Assembly (NCBI GenBank): GCA_040751755.1
Contig: JBFMHC010000040.1
Location: 62,001 to 126,000 of the forward strand
Length of the DNA stretch: 64,000 nucleotides
From: PFJX01 sp040751755
GTDB lineage: Bacteria; Pseudomonadota; Gammaproteobacteria; Burkholderiales; Thiobacillaceae
Reading direction: 5' to 3'
Part shown: piece after piece, positions 35,533 to 44,182 of the stretch
How the letters are laid out: the number at the start of each line of letters is the position of its first letter
Numbering within the stretch: position 1 is the first letter of the stretch
The notes under the pieces: model-generated
The model's database searches: none
Told to the model about the DNA's origin: nothing
Seen by the model: only the letters and a program-made list of their open reading frames with translations
Position numbers and translations under genes: made by a program

Positions 35533-36828
35533 ATGAAGGACACCCACTCGCCCCTGATCCTCCCGGAGCAGTCGCTCGCCACCGGGGTCGACAACAGCAA
35601 GCGTGACTTCCTCAAGAAGACCGCCGGCCTCTCCGCCGCCGCCGCGCTCATGACCCTGGTGCCACCGGGTGTCCGCAACGCCGCCTGGGCCGCCGGCTCC
35701 GACGCGCCGGAGAAGACCGAGGTGAAGATCGGCTTCATCCCCCTCACCGACTGCGCCAGCGTGGTCATGGCCGCGGTGAAGGGCTTCGACAAGAAGTACG
35801 GCATCACCATCGTCCCCAGCAAGGAGGCCTCCTGGGCCGGCGTGCGCGACAAGCTGGTGAACGGCGAGCTGGACGCCTCGCACGTGCTCTACGGCCTGAT
35901 CTACGGCCTGCAGCTGGGCGTGTCCGGTCCGAAGAAGGACATGGCGGTGCTGATGAACCTGAACAACAACGGCCAGGCCATCACCCTCAACAACCAGATC
36001 AAGGCCAAGGGCGTCACCGACGGCGCCGGCCTCGCCCGCCTGGTGAAGGCGGAGCCGAAGGAATGGACCTTCGCCCAGACCTTCCCCACCGGCACCCACG
36101 CCATGTGGCTGTACTACTGGATGGCCACCTACGGCATCGACCCGATGAAGGACGTCAAGGTGATCACCGTGCCGCCGCCGCAGATGGTCGCCAACATGCG
36201 CGTCGACAAGATGGACGGCTACTGCGTGGGCGAGCCGTGGAACGCGCGCGCCATCCACGACAGGATCGGCTTCACCGCCACCACCACGCAGGACATCTGG
36301 ACCGACCACCCGGAGAAGGTGCTGGGCACCACCCTGGAGTTCGTGCAGAAGTATCCCAACACCGCGCGCGCCATGGTCGCCGCCATCCTCGACGCCTCGA
36401 AGTACATCGACACCATGGCGAACCGCTCGGAGACGGCGCGCGTGATCGCCGACAAGGCCTACGTGAACACCGCCTTCGACGTGATCGAGGACCGCATGCT
36501 GGGCCAGTACGACAACGGCATCGGCCGGAAGTGGCAGGATAAGAACTACATGAAGTTCTTCAACGACGGCAAGGCCAACTTCCCCTACCTGTCGGACGGC
36601 ATGTGGTTCCTGACGCAGCACAAGCGCTGGGGCCTCCTGAAGGACCACCCGGACTACCTGGGCGTGGCCAGGCAGGTGAACCAGATCAAGATCTACAAGG
36701 AGGCCGCCGCCATGACCAAGACCCCCGTGCCGAAGTCGGAGATGCGCACCTCCAAGCTGATCGACGGCGTGGTGTGGGACGGCAAGAACCCGAAGGCGTA
36801 TGCCGACGGGTTCAAGGTCAAGGCCTGA
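35533..36828 (+). CDS. nrtA: Nitrate/nitrite ABC transporter substrate-binding protein NrtA
   Basis: Captures nitrate outside the membrane for the NrtBD transporter. The 431-residue protein has a Tat-like N-terminus (SKRDFLKKTAGLS) ending near AAWAAGS. NrtA/CmpA-family blocks follow: IGFIPLTDCAS, KEASWAGVRDKLVNGELDASH, TFPTGTHAMWLYYW and YCVGEPWNARAI. GGAG six bases before the ATG supports the start. A paralogue lacking the export signal is encoded 1.9 kb downstream. Likely controlled by sigma54 and by leader antitermination. Confidence 0.95.
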   Translation: MKDTHSPLILPEQSLATGVDNSKRDFLKKTAGLSAAAALMTLVPPGVRNAAWAAGSDAPEKTEVKIGFIPLTDCASVVMAAVKGFDKKYGITIVPSKEASWAGVRDKLVNGELDASHVLYGLIYGLQLGVSGPKKDMAVLMNLNNNGQAITLNNQIKAKGVTDGAGLARLVKAEPKEWTFAQTFPTGTHAMWLYYWMATYGIDPMKDVKVITVPPPQMVANMRVDKMDGYCVGEPWNARAIHDRIGFTATTTQDIWTDHPEKVLGTTLEFVQKYPNTARAMVAAILDASKYIDTMANRSETARVIADKAYVNTAFDVIEDRMLGQYDNGIGRKWQDKNYMKFFNDGKANFPYLSDGMWFLTQHKRWGLLKDHPDYLGVARQVNQIKIYKEAAAMTKTPVPKSEMRTSKLIDGVVWDGKNPKAYADGFKVKA

Positions 36829-36833
36829 TCACT

Positions 36834-36930
36834 CCCCTCCCCCACCGGGGGAGGGGCTGGGGGTGAGGGAACCCGCTTTGCATCACCAGGCGTTGCTCCC
36901 TCACCCCGACCCTCTCCCGGCGGGAGAGGG
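36834..36930. repeat. 97-bp GC-rich palindromic element between nrtA and nrtB
   Basis: Architecture: hairpin CCCCTCCCCC-ACC-GGGGGAGGGG (36834-36856), outer repeat GGGTGAGGGA (36861-36870)/TCCCTCACCC (36897-36906), and hairpin CCCTCTCCC-GGC-GGGAGAGGG (36910-36930). This is the same family as the repeats around nirD and inside nirB. It may tune nrtA against nrtB levels. Confidence 0.85.
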
Positions 36931-36952
36931 AGAACGACTCAAGGAGTCCGCC

Positions 36953-37876
36953 ATGAGCGCCGTGACATTCAACGAAGGCAGTTTGAAAGACATCATGAAC
37001 GCACCGACCACCCAGCCCCTGCCGGCCGCGACCCCGCCCAGCGAGGCCCCGGTCCGCCCCACCCCCTTCCTGCAGACCGCACGCGGCCAGGCCTTCACCG
37101 AGGCGCTGGGCAAGGCCTTCCGCGCCGCCCTGCCGCCCGTCATCGGCATGATCCTGTTCGTGCTGCTGTGGCAGCTGGTCGCCACCAGCGGCGGCGAGAG
37201 CGGCCTGCCCGGCCCGGCCAAGACCTGGGCATCCGCCAAGGAACTGTTCGCCGACCCGTTCTACGACAACGGCCCCAACGACATGGGCATCGGCTGGAAC
37301 ATCCTGCACTCGCTCTACCGCGTCGGCGCCGGTTTCGGCCTCGCGGCCCTGGTGGGCATCCCGCTCGGCTTCATGATCGGCCGCTTCCAGTTCCTCTCCG
37401 GCATGACCTCGCCCATCATCAGCCTGCTGCGCCCGGTCTCGCCGCTCGCCTGGCTGCCCATCGGCCTGTATGTGTTCAAGGAGACCGAACCGGCCTCGCT
37501 GTGGGTGATCTTCATCTCCAGCATCTGGCCCATCATCCTCAACACCGCCGCCGGCGTCTCGCGCGTGCCGCAGGACTACCTGAACGTGGCGCGCGTGCTC
37601 AAGCTGTCCGAGTGGAAGATCTTCACCCGCATCCTCTTCCCCGCCGTGCTGCCGCACCTGATAACCGGCATCCGCCTGTCCATCGGCGTGGCCTGGCTGG
37701 TGATCGTCGCCGCCGAGATGCTCACCGGCGGCACCGGCCTGGGCTTCTGGGTGTGGGACGAGTGGAACAACCTCAACGTCGAGCACATCCTCATCGCCAT
37801 CTTCATCGTCGGCATCGTCGGCCTGCTCCTGGAACAGGCCCTGGTGATGCTCGCCAACCGCTTCAACTACGAGTGA
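36953..37876 (+). CDS. nrtB: Nitrate ABC transporter permease NrtB
   Basis: Inner-membrane permease of 307 residues. After a variable N-terminus (about 1-55), a first hydrophobic helix (IGMILFVLLWQLVA) and about five more membrane helices follow. The binding-protein-dependent transport signature, the EAA-like loop, is around DYLNVARVLKLSEWKIFTRILFP. AAGGAG six bases before the ATG supports the start; an in-frame upstream stretch is repeat sequence and is excluded. It lies between nrtA and the ATPase gene. Confidence 0.94.
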   Translation: MSAVTFNEGSLKDIMNAPTTQPLPAATPPSEAPVRPTPFLQTARGQAFTEALGKAFRAALPPVIGMILFVLLWQLVATSGGESGLPGPAKTWASAKELFADPFYDNGPNDMGIGWNILHSLYRVGAGFGLAALVGIPLGFMIGRFQFLSGMTSPIISLLRPVSPLAWLPIGLYVFKETEPASLWVIFISSIWPIILNTAAGVSRVPQDYLNVARVLKLSEWKIFTRILFPAVLPHLITGIRLSIGVAWLVIVAAEMLTGGTGLGFWVWDEWNNLNVEHILIAIFIVGIVGLLLEQALVMLANRFNYE

Positions 37877-37887
37877 GGGACACCGTC

Positions 37888-38679
37888 ATGGACGACTATC
37901 TGCACATCGAGAACGCCAAGATGGTGTTCGACACCAAGAAGGGCAAGTTCACCGCCCTCACCGACATCAACCTCACGGTGAAACAGGGCGAGTTCATCGC
38001 CCTGATCGGCCACTCCGGCTGCGGCAAGTCCACCCTGCTCAACCTGGTGGCCGGCCTCACCGACCCGAGCGAGGGCGTGCTGCTGCTCAACAACAAGGAG
38101 ATCCGCGGCCCCGGTCCGGACCGCGGCATGGTGTTCCAGAACCACTCCCTGCTGCCCTGGCTGACCTGCTACGGCAACATCCACCTGGCGGTGGAGCGCG
38201 TGTTCGGCGCCAAGGAATCCAAGAAACAGCTCAAGGAACGCACCCAGCGCGCGCTGGAGCTGGTGCACCTGACGCACGCGGCGGAGAAGCGCCCGGGCGA
38301 GATCTCCGGCGGCATGAAGCAGCGCGTCGGCATCGCCCGCGCCCTGGCCATGGAGCCCAAGGTGCTGCTCATGGACGAGCCGTTCGGCGCGCTCGACGCC
38401 CTCACCCGCGCCAGCCTGCAGGACGAGCTGATGCGCATCGTCGAGGAGACCCATGCCACCACCCTGATGGTGACGCACGACGTGGACGAGGCGGTGCTGC
38501 TGTCCGACCGCATCGTCATGATGACCAACGGCCCCGCCGCCACCATCGGCGAGGTCCTGGAGGTGGACCTGCCGCGCCCGCGTGACCGCCTGGCACTGGC
38601 CGAGGACCCGCACTACCACCACCTGCGCGGCCAGGTCCTCTCCTTCCTCTACCAGAAGCACCACAAGCAGGCGGCCTGA
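37888..38679 (+). CDS. nrtD: Nitrate ABC transporter ATP-binding protein
   Basis: Energises nitrate uptake. The 263-residue ATPase has Walker A GHSGCGKST, a Q-loop in VFQNHSLLPW, signature ISGGMKQRVGIARAL, Walker B VLLMDEPFGALD and switch His in MVTHDVDEA. It is a single-domain NrtD-like form; the NrtC form with a fused binding domain is not present. The GAGGGA ribosome site overlaps the nrtB stop region, 11 bases upstream of the ATG. Confidence 0.94.
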   Translation: MDDYLHIENAKMVFDTKKGKFTALTDINLTVKQGEFIALIGHSGCGKSTLLNLVAGLTDPSEGVLLLNNKEIRGPGPDRGMVFQNHSLLPWLTCYGNIHLAVERVFGAKESKKQLKERTQRALELVHLTHAAEKRPGEISGGMKQRVGIARALAMEPKVLLMDEPFGALDALTRASLQDELMRIVEETHATTLMVTHDVDEAVLLSDRIVMMTNGPAATIGEVLEVDLPRPRDRLALAEDPHYHHLRGQVLSFLYQKHHKQAA

Positions 38680-38706
38680 GCCGAAACCTCCGGAACCCGA
38701 AGCGCC

Positions 38707-39858
38707 ATGCCCAAGACCCCGCCCACCCGCATCCGTGTTGGTTTCATCCCGCTCACCGACTGCGCGCCGCTGGTGGTGGCCGCGGCCAAGGGGTTCGACC
38801 GCCGCCACGGCATCGAGATCGAGCTGTCGCGCGAGCCGTCCTGGGCGGCGCTGCGCGACAAGCTGCTCACCGGCCGGCTGGACGCCGCCCACGCCCTGTA
38901 CGGCATGGTCTACGGCGTGCAGATGGGCATAGGCGGGCCGCGCCAGGACATGGCGGTGCTGATGACCCTCAACCGCAACGGCCAGGCCATCACCCTGTCG
39001 CGCCGCCTGCACGAATGCGGCGTGCGCGACGGCGCGGGGCTCGCAAAGCTGCTGCGCGGCGACGACCGTCGCCACACCTTCGCCCAGACCTTCCCCACCG
39101 GCACCCACGCCATGTGGCTCTACTACTGGCTCGCCAGCCACGGCGTGCACCCGTTCCGCGACATCAACAACGTCGTCGTGCCGCCGCCGCAGATGGCCGG
39201 CCACCTGGCGGTGGGCAACCTGGACGGCTTCTGCGCCGGCGAACCCTGGAACGCCCTGGCGATCAAGGAACGCGCCGGCTTCACCGTCGCCACCAGCCAG
39301 GAGATCTGGCCCGAGCACCCGGAGAAGGTCCTGGCCTGCGGCAGGGCCTTCGCGGAAGGCCGGCCGGAACTGGCGCGCGCCCTGGTCATGGCGGTGCTGG
39401 AGGCGGCGCGCCACCTCGACACGCCGCAGGGGCGCGGCGAGGCGGCGCGGCTGCTCGCCGGCCCGGACTACATCGACGTGCCCGAGGACCTGATCGAGGG
39501 ACGCCTGCACGGACATTACCTGGACGGCCTGGGGCGCGCCTGGCAGGACGGCCACCCGATGCGCTTCTTCGCCGACGGCGAGGTCACCTTCCCCTGGCTC
39601 TCGGATGGCATGTGGTTCCTCACCCAGCACTACCGCTGGGGCATGCTCGCCGCCCATCCGGACTACCTGGCGGTGGCGCGGCAGGTGCATCAGGTCGAGC
39701 TGTACCGCGAGGCGGCAGCGCAGGTCGGCGTCGCGCTGCCGCAGGCGGAGACGCGCCGCTCCACGCTGATGGACGGCAAGGTCTGGGACGGCAGCGACCC
39801 CGCCGCCTATGCGGAGGGGTTCGCCTTGCGGCAGACGGGTCTGCGCGAGGCGGCATGA
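38707..39858 (+). CDS. nasS: NasS-type cytosolic nitrate/nitrite sensor
   Basis: A 383-residue NrtA-like protein without any signal peptide: it begins directly with the fold (TRIRVGFIPLTDCAP). The same ligand blocks as in NrtA are present (TFPTGTHAMWLYYW, GFCAGEPWNALAIK). A cytosolic NrtA paralogue next to nitrate genes is the hallmark of NasS, which holds NasT until nitrate or nitrite binds. nasT itself is 13 kb away at 24994, which is less common than an adjacent nasS-nasT pair. Last gene of the nrt operon. Confidence 0.88.
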   Translation: MPKTPPTRIRVGFIPLTDCAPLVVAAAKGFDRRHGIEIELSREPSWAALRDKLLTGRLDAAHALYGMVYGVQMGIGGPRQDMAVLMTLNRNGQAITLSRRLHECGVRDGAGLAKLLRGDDRRHTFAQTFPTGTHAMWLYYWLASHGVHPFRDINNVVVPPPQMAGHLAVGNLDGFCAGEPWNALAIKERAGFTVATSQEIWPEHPEKVLACGRAFAEGRPELARALVMAVLEAARHLDTPQGRGEAARLLAGPDYIDVPEDLIEGRLHGHYLDGLGRAWQDGHPMRFFADGEVTFPWLSDGMWFLTQHYRWGMLAAHPDYLAVARQVHQVELYREAAAQVGVALPQAETRRSTLMDGKVWDGSDPAAYAEGFALRQTGLREAA

Positions 39859-39870
39859 GGCGTGCTTGAG

Positions 39871-39895
39871 GCGCGGGAGGGAGATCGCGCTTTTT
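39871..39895 (+). terminator. Weak intrinsic terminator after nasS
   Basis: GCGCG (39871-39875) pairs with CGCGC (39886-39890) across a 10-base purine-rich loop, followed by five T residues. The stem is short, so efficiency is doubtful, but the position between nasS and dusB is right. Confidence 0.4.
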
Positions 39896-39911
39896 CATCC
39901 CCCCGCTTGCG

Positions 39912-39919
39912 TATAAAAT
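39912..39919 (+). promoter_or_regulatory. Probable -10 element of dusB-fis promoter
   Basis: TATAAAAT stands out in a GC-rich gap 39 bases before the dusB start. No good -35 hexamer is found 16-18 bases upstream, so only the -10 box is proposed. Confidence 0.35.
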
Positions 39920-39957
39920 GCGCACCCCCCTCCCTCGCTCGACCCGCCCCTTCCCGC

Positions 39958-40983
39958 ATGCGCATCGGCCCGCACACGCTCAAGAACAACCTGATCGTCG
40001 CCCCCATGGCGGGCGTCACCGATCGGCCGTTCCGCCAGCTCTGCAAGCGCATGGGCGCGGGCATGGCGGTGTCCGAGATGGTCACCTCCAACTCCCTGCT
40101 GTACGGCTCCGCGAAGACGCGGCGGCGCGCCAACCACGAGGGCGAGGTGGAACCGGTCTCGGTGCAGATCGCCGGCAGCGTGCCGGAGATGATGGCCGAG
40201 GCGGCGCGCTACAACGCCGACAGCGGCGCGCAGATCATCGACATCAACATGGGCTGCCCGGCCAAGAAGGTGTGCAACGTCATGGCCGGCTCCGCCCTCC
40301 TGCAGGACGAGCCCCTGGTGGGTCGCATCCTCGAGGCCGTGGTGAAGGCGGTGCCCGACACCCCCGTGACCCTGAAGATCCGCACCGGCTGGGACCGCGA
40401 GCACCGCAACGCCCTCAACATCCTGCACATCGCCCAGGAGTCCGGCATCCAGGCCCTGGCGATCCACGGCCGCACCCGCGCCTGCGGCTACAGCGGCGAC
40501 GCGGAGTACGACACCATCAAGGCGGTGAAGGCGGCGGCACGCATCCCGGTGATCGCCAACGGCGACATCACCACCCCGGAGAAGGCACGGCATGTGCTCG
40601 ATCACACCGGCGCCGACGCGATCATGATCGGCCGTGCCGCACAGGGCCGCCCCTGGCTGTTCCGCGAGATCGGCCACTTCCTCGCCACGGGCGAGCACCT
40701 GCCCGCGCCCGAGGTGGCGGAGATCCACGAGGTCCTGCTCGCGCACCTCGACGACCTGTACGGCTTCTACGGCCAGCCCGCCGGCCTGCGCATGGCGCGC
40801 AAGCACATCGCCTGGTACACCCGCGGCCTCGCGGATTCGGCGAGCTTCCGCCATGCCATGAACCAGCTGGAGACGCCGGAGGAGCAGCTGCAGGCCGTGA
40901 ACGACTTCTTCTGGCGCACGCGAGAACGCAACAGCCGCCTGGTCTACCTGGACACCGCGCCCGAGCAGCGCGAGGCGGCCTGA
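39958..40983 (+). CDS. dusB: tRNA-dihydrouridine synthase B
   Basis: FMN enzyme reducing uridines in the tRNA D-loop. The 341-residue protein opens with IGPHTLKNNLIVAPMAGVTDRPFR and has the catalytic cysteine in DINMGCPAKKVCN. The flavin-binding TGWD and IHGRTRACGY blocks and ANGDITTPEKA/IGRAAQGRPW follow. The start at 39958 is chosen by homology; upstream in-frame codons cross the promoter. It precedes fis, the classical dusB-fis operon of beta- and gammaproteobacteria. Confidence 0.97.
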   Translation: MRIGPHTLKNNLIVAPMAGVTDRPFRQLCKRMGAGMAVSEMVTSNSLLYGSAKTRRRANHEGEVEPVSVQIAGSVPEMMAEAARYNADSGAQIIDINMGCPAKKVCNVMAGSALLQDEPLVGRILEAVVKAVPDTPVTLKIRTGWDREHRNALNILHIAQESGIQALAIHGRTRACGYSGDAEYDTIKAVKAAARIPVIANGDITTPEKARHVLDHTGADAIMIGRAAQGRPWLFREIGHFLATGEHLPAPEVAEIHEVLLAHLDDLYGFYGQPAGLRMARKHIAWYTRGLADSASFRHAMNQLETPEEQLQAVNDFFWRTRERNSRLVYLDTAPEQREAA

Positions 40984-41000
40984 ACACAACAAGGACAACG

Positions 41001-41246
41001 ATGGATCAGCATCTGGACGAAAGCGAACTGGCGACCTGCGTGCGCCGCGTGCTTGGCGAATACTTCAAGGACCTGGACGGCGAACACCCCGCCGGGGTCT
41101 ACGACATGGTGCTGAACTGCGTGGAAAAACCGGTCCTCGAACTGGTCCTCGACCGCGCCGGCAGCAACCAGAGCCGTGCCGCCGAATGGCTGGGCATCAA
41201 CCGCAACACCCTGCGCAAGAAGATGCAGCAGCACGGGATCAAATAA
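41001..41246 (+). CDS. fis: Fis family nucleoid protein
   Basis: An 81-residue DNA-bending protein controlling growth-linked transcription. The C-terminal helix-turn-helix is clear: QSRAAEWLGINRNTLRKKMQQHG. AAGGAC lies 7 bases before the ATG. Located 17 bases after dusB. It is shorter at the N-terminus than the 98-residue enterobacterial Fis, as usual in betaproteobacteria. Confidence 0.96.
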   Translation: MDQHLDESELATCVRRVLGEYFKDLDGEHPAGVYDMVLNCVEKPVLELVLDRAGSNQSRAAEWLGINRNTLRKKMQQHGIK

Positions 41247-41256
41247 CCCAAGTAGT

Positions 41257-41305
41257 CAGTCGTCAGTCATCGGTCGGCAGCCCAACCGATCTTGACTGAC
41301 GACTG
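41257..41305. repeat. Long inverted repeat between fis and purH
   Basis: Left arm CAGTCGTCAGTCATCGGT (41257-41274) pairs with 41285-41305 except for a 3-base CTT bulge, giving 18 bp around a 10-base loop. There is no T-run on the plus side. It occupies most of the gap and lies just before a purH start that lacks a clear ribosome site, so it could be a transcript-end structure, an operator or a mobile palindrome. Confidence 0.8.
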
Positions 41306-41330
41306 CCAACTGCCCACAGACGACTCGACC

Positions 41331-42884
41331 ATGAAACGCGCCCTCCTCTCCGTCTCCGACAAGACCGGCCTCATCGACTTCGCCCGCGCCCTCGCCGACC
41401 AGGGCGTGGAACTGCTCTCCACCGGCGGCACCGCCAAGGCCATCCGCGACGCCGGCCTGCCGGTGAAGGACGTGTCCGAGTTCACCGGCTTCCCGGAGAT
41501 GCTGGACGGCCGCGTCAAGACCCTGCACCCCAAGGTCCACGCCGGCATCCTCTCGGTGCGCGACAACCCGGCGCACGTGGCGACCATGAACGAGCACGGC
41601 CTGGGCTACATCGACCTGGTGTGCGTCAACCTCTACCCCTTCGTGCAGACCGTCTCCAAGCCGCACACCCTGGAGGACGCGATCGAGAACATCGACATCG
41701 GCGGCCCCGCCATGGTGCGTTCCTCGGCGAAGAACTACCGGCACGTGGCCATCGTCACCGACCCGGCCGACTACGCCGCCCTGGTCGAGGAGATGCGTGC
41801 CAACGGCGGCAATCTCTCCGACGCCACCCGCTTCAACCTGGCGAAGAAGGCCTTCACCCACACCGCCCAGTACGACGGCCACATCAGCAACTACCTGACC
41901 TCCCTCGCAGCCGACGGCAGCAAGGAGCAGTTTGGCGAAAAACTCACCCTGCAGTTCAGCCGCGCGCAGACCTGCCGCTACGGCGAGAACCCGCACCAGA
42001 ACGGCGCCTTCTACGTCGAGGCCAACGCGCCCGTGGGCACCATCTCCACCGCGCGCCAGATCCAGGGCAAGGAACTGTCCTACAACAACATCGCCGACAC
42101 CGACGCCGCCTTGGAGTGCGTCAAGCAGTTCGACGCCGCGCCGGCCTGCGTCATCGTCAAGCACGCCAACCCCTGCGGCGTGGCCTACGGCGCCAACCTG
42201 CTGGACGCCTACAACCGCGCCTACCAGACCGACCCCGAGTCCGCCTTCGGCGGCATCATCGCCTTCAACGGCCGTCTCGACGGCGAGACCGCGCGGACCA
42301 TCGTCGAGCGCCAGTTCGTCGAGGTGATCATCGCCCCCGAGGTGAGCCCGGAGGCCAGCGAGGCCGTCGCCGCGAAGAAGAACGTGCGCCTGCTGGAGTG
42401 CGGTGCCTGGTCCGGCGGCGTCGCGCAGATGGACATGAAGCGCGTGGCCGGCGGCCTGCTGGTGCAGGACGCCGACGTGCTGCTGCACGGCGAGCTCAAG
42501 GTGGTCACCGCCCGCGCGCCCAGCGAGCAGGAGATGGCCGACCTGCTGTTCGCCTGGCGCGTCGCCAAGTTCGTCAAATCCAACGCCATCGTCTACGCCA
42601 AGGACCGCATGACCATCGGCGTCGGCGCCGGCCAGATGAGCCGCGTCAACTCCGCGCGCATCGCCGCCATCAAGGCCGAGCACGCCGGCCTGGTGGTGCC
42701 CGGTTCGGTGATGGCCTCGGACGCCTTCTTCCCGTTCCGCGACGGCCTCGACAACGCCGCCGCCGCCGGCATCAAGGCGGTGATCCAGCCCGGCGGCTCG
42801 ATGCGCGACGACGAGGTGATCGCCGCCGCCAACGAGCACGGCATCGCCATGGTGTTCACCGGCGTGCGTCACTTCAGGCACTGA
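41331..42884 (+). CDS. purH: Bifunctional AICAR formyltransferase/IMP cyclohydrolase
   Basis: Last two steps of IMP synthesis. The 517-residue protein has the N-terminal cyclohydrolase (MGS-like) domain, with LLSTGGTAKAIRDAG and GGRVKTLHPKVHAG-type blocks. The C-terminal transformylase domain has the KHANPCG motif and the SDAFFPFRDGLDNAA segment. The start at 41331 is fixed by homology (MKRALLSVSDKTG). purD follows after one base, so both are translated from one mRNA. Confidence 0.97.
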   Translation: MKRALLSVSDKTGLIDFARALADQGVELLSTGGTAKAIRDAGLPVKDVSEFTGFPEMLDGRVKTLHPKVHAGILSVRDNPAHVATMNEHGLGYIDLVCVNLYPFVQTVSKPHTLEDAIENIDIGGPAMVRSSAKNYRHVAIVTDPADYAALVEEMRANGGNLSDATRFNLAKKAFTHTAQYDGHISNYLTSLAADGSKEQFGEKLTLQFSRAQTCRYGENPHQNGAFYVEANAPVGTISTARQIQGKELSYNNIADTDAALECVKQFDAAPACVIVKHANPCGVAYGANLLDAYNRAYQTDPESAFGGIIAFNGRLDGETARTIVERQFVEVIIAPEVSPEASEAVAAKKNVRLLECGAWSGGVAQMDMKRVAGGLLVQDADVLLHGELKVVTARAPSEQEMADLLFAWRVAKFVKSNAIVYAKDRMTIGVGAGQMSRVNSARIAAIKAEHAGLVVPGSVMASDAFFPFRDGLDNAAAAGIKAVIQPGGSMRDDEVIAAANEHGIAMVFTGVRHFRH

Positions 42885-42885
42885 C

Positions 42886-44163
42886 ATGAAGCTCCTCGTC
42901 ATCGGCTCCGGCGGCCGCGAACACGCCCTGGCGTGGCGCCTGGCCCAGTCCCCGCGCGTGCACAAGGTCTTCGTCGCCCCCGGCAACGGCGGCACGGCGA
43001 CCGAGGAAGGGCTGGAGAACCTGCCCCTCAGCGACTTCCCCGCGCTGATCGAGTTCGCCCAGCGCGAAGGCATCGCCTTCACCGTGGTCGGCCCCGAGGC
43101 GCCCCTGGCCGCCGGCGTGGTCGACGCCTTCCGCGCCGCCGGCCTGAGGATCTTCGGCCCGGTGCAGGCGGCCGCGCAGCTGGAGGCCTCCAAGGACTTC
43201 GCCAAGCAGTTCATGGACCGCCACCACATCCCCACCGCGAAGTTCGGCACCTTCACCGACGCCGCCGCCGCGCACGCCTACATCGACGCCAACGGCGCGC
43301 CCATCGTCGTCAAGGCCGACGGCCTGGCCGCCGGCAAGGGCGTGGTGGTGGCGCAGACCGTCGAGGAGGCGCACGCCGCGGTCGACGCCATGCTCTCCGG
43401 CAACACCATGGGCGAGGCCGGCCACCGCGTGGTGATCGAGGAGTGCCTGGTGGGCGAGGAGGCCAGCTTCATCGTCATGGTGGATGGCGAGCACATCCTG
43501 CCCATGGCCACCAGCCAGGACCACAAGCGCCTGCTGGACGGCGACCAGGGCCCCAACACCGGCGGCATGGGCGCCTACTCCCCCGCCCCCGTGGTCACGC
43601 CGGAGATCCACGCCAAGGCCATGCGCGAGGTGATCCGCCCCGTGGTGCAGGGCATGAAGGCCGAGGGCACGCCCTACACCGGCTTCCTCTATGCCGGCCT
43701 GATGATCGCCCCCGACGGCAAGCTCGGCGTGCTGGAGTTCAACTGCCGCTTCGGCGACCCCGAGACGCAGCCCATCATGCTGCGCCTCAAGTCCGACTTC
43801 GCCACCCTGGTGGAGGCCGCGATCGACGGCAAACTGGACGAGGTGGAGGCGGAGTGGGACCGCCGCTGCGCCCTCGGCGTGGTGCTGGCCGCCGGTGGCT
43901 ACCCGGATAACCCGCGCAAGGGCGATGCCATCACCGGCCTGGGCGAGCGGGGGGACGACTTCCACGTCTTCCACGCAGGCACCGCGATCGACGGCGACCA
44001 GGTGGTCACCTCCGGCGGCCGCGTGCTGTGCGTCACCGCCCTGGGCGACACGGTGAAGATGGCGCAGGCGCGCGCCTACGAGGTGGCCGAGGGCATCGAG
44101 TTCGCCGGCCGCCAGATGCGCCGCGACATCGGCTGGCGCGCGATCCAGCGCAAGAAGAAGTAA
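42886..44163 (+). CDS. purD: Phosphoribosylamine-glycine ligase
   Basis: ATP-grasp enzyme making glycinamide ribonucleotide in purine synthesis. The 425 residues start MKLLVIGSGGREHALAWRL. They include VVGPEAPLAAGVVD, the ATP-grasp lysines in VVKADGLAAGKGV, the QDHKRLLDGDQGPNTGGMGAYSP block and FNCRFGDPETQ. Full length and intact. One base separates it from purH. Confidence 0.97.
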   Translation: MKLLVIGSGGREHALAWRLAQSPRVHKVFVAPGNGGTATEEGLENLPLSDFPALIEFAQREGIAFTVVGPEAPLAAGVVDAFRAAGLRIFGPVQAAAQLEASKDFAKQFMDRHHIPTAKFGTFTDAAAAHAYIDANGAPIVVKADGLAAGKGVVVAQTVEEAHAAVDAMLSGNTMGEAGHRVVIEECLVGEEASFIVMVDGEHILPMATSQDHKRLLDGDQGPNTGGMGAYSPAPVVTPEIHAKAMREVIRPVVQGMKAEGTPYTGFLYAGLMIAPDGKLGVLEFNCRFGDPETQPIMLRLKSDFATLVEAAIDGKLDEVEAEWDRRCALGVVLAAGGYPDNPRKGDAITGLGERGDDFHVFHAGTAIDGDQVVTSGGRVLCVTALGDTVKMAQARAYEVAEGIEFAGRQMRRDIGWRAIQRKKK

Positions 44164-44182
44164 GCCCCCTGGGGCGGCCCCC

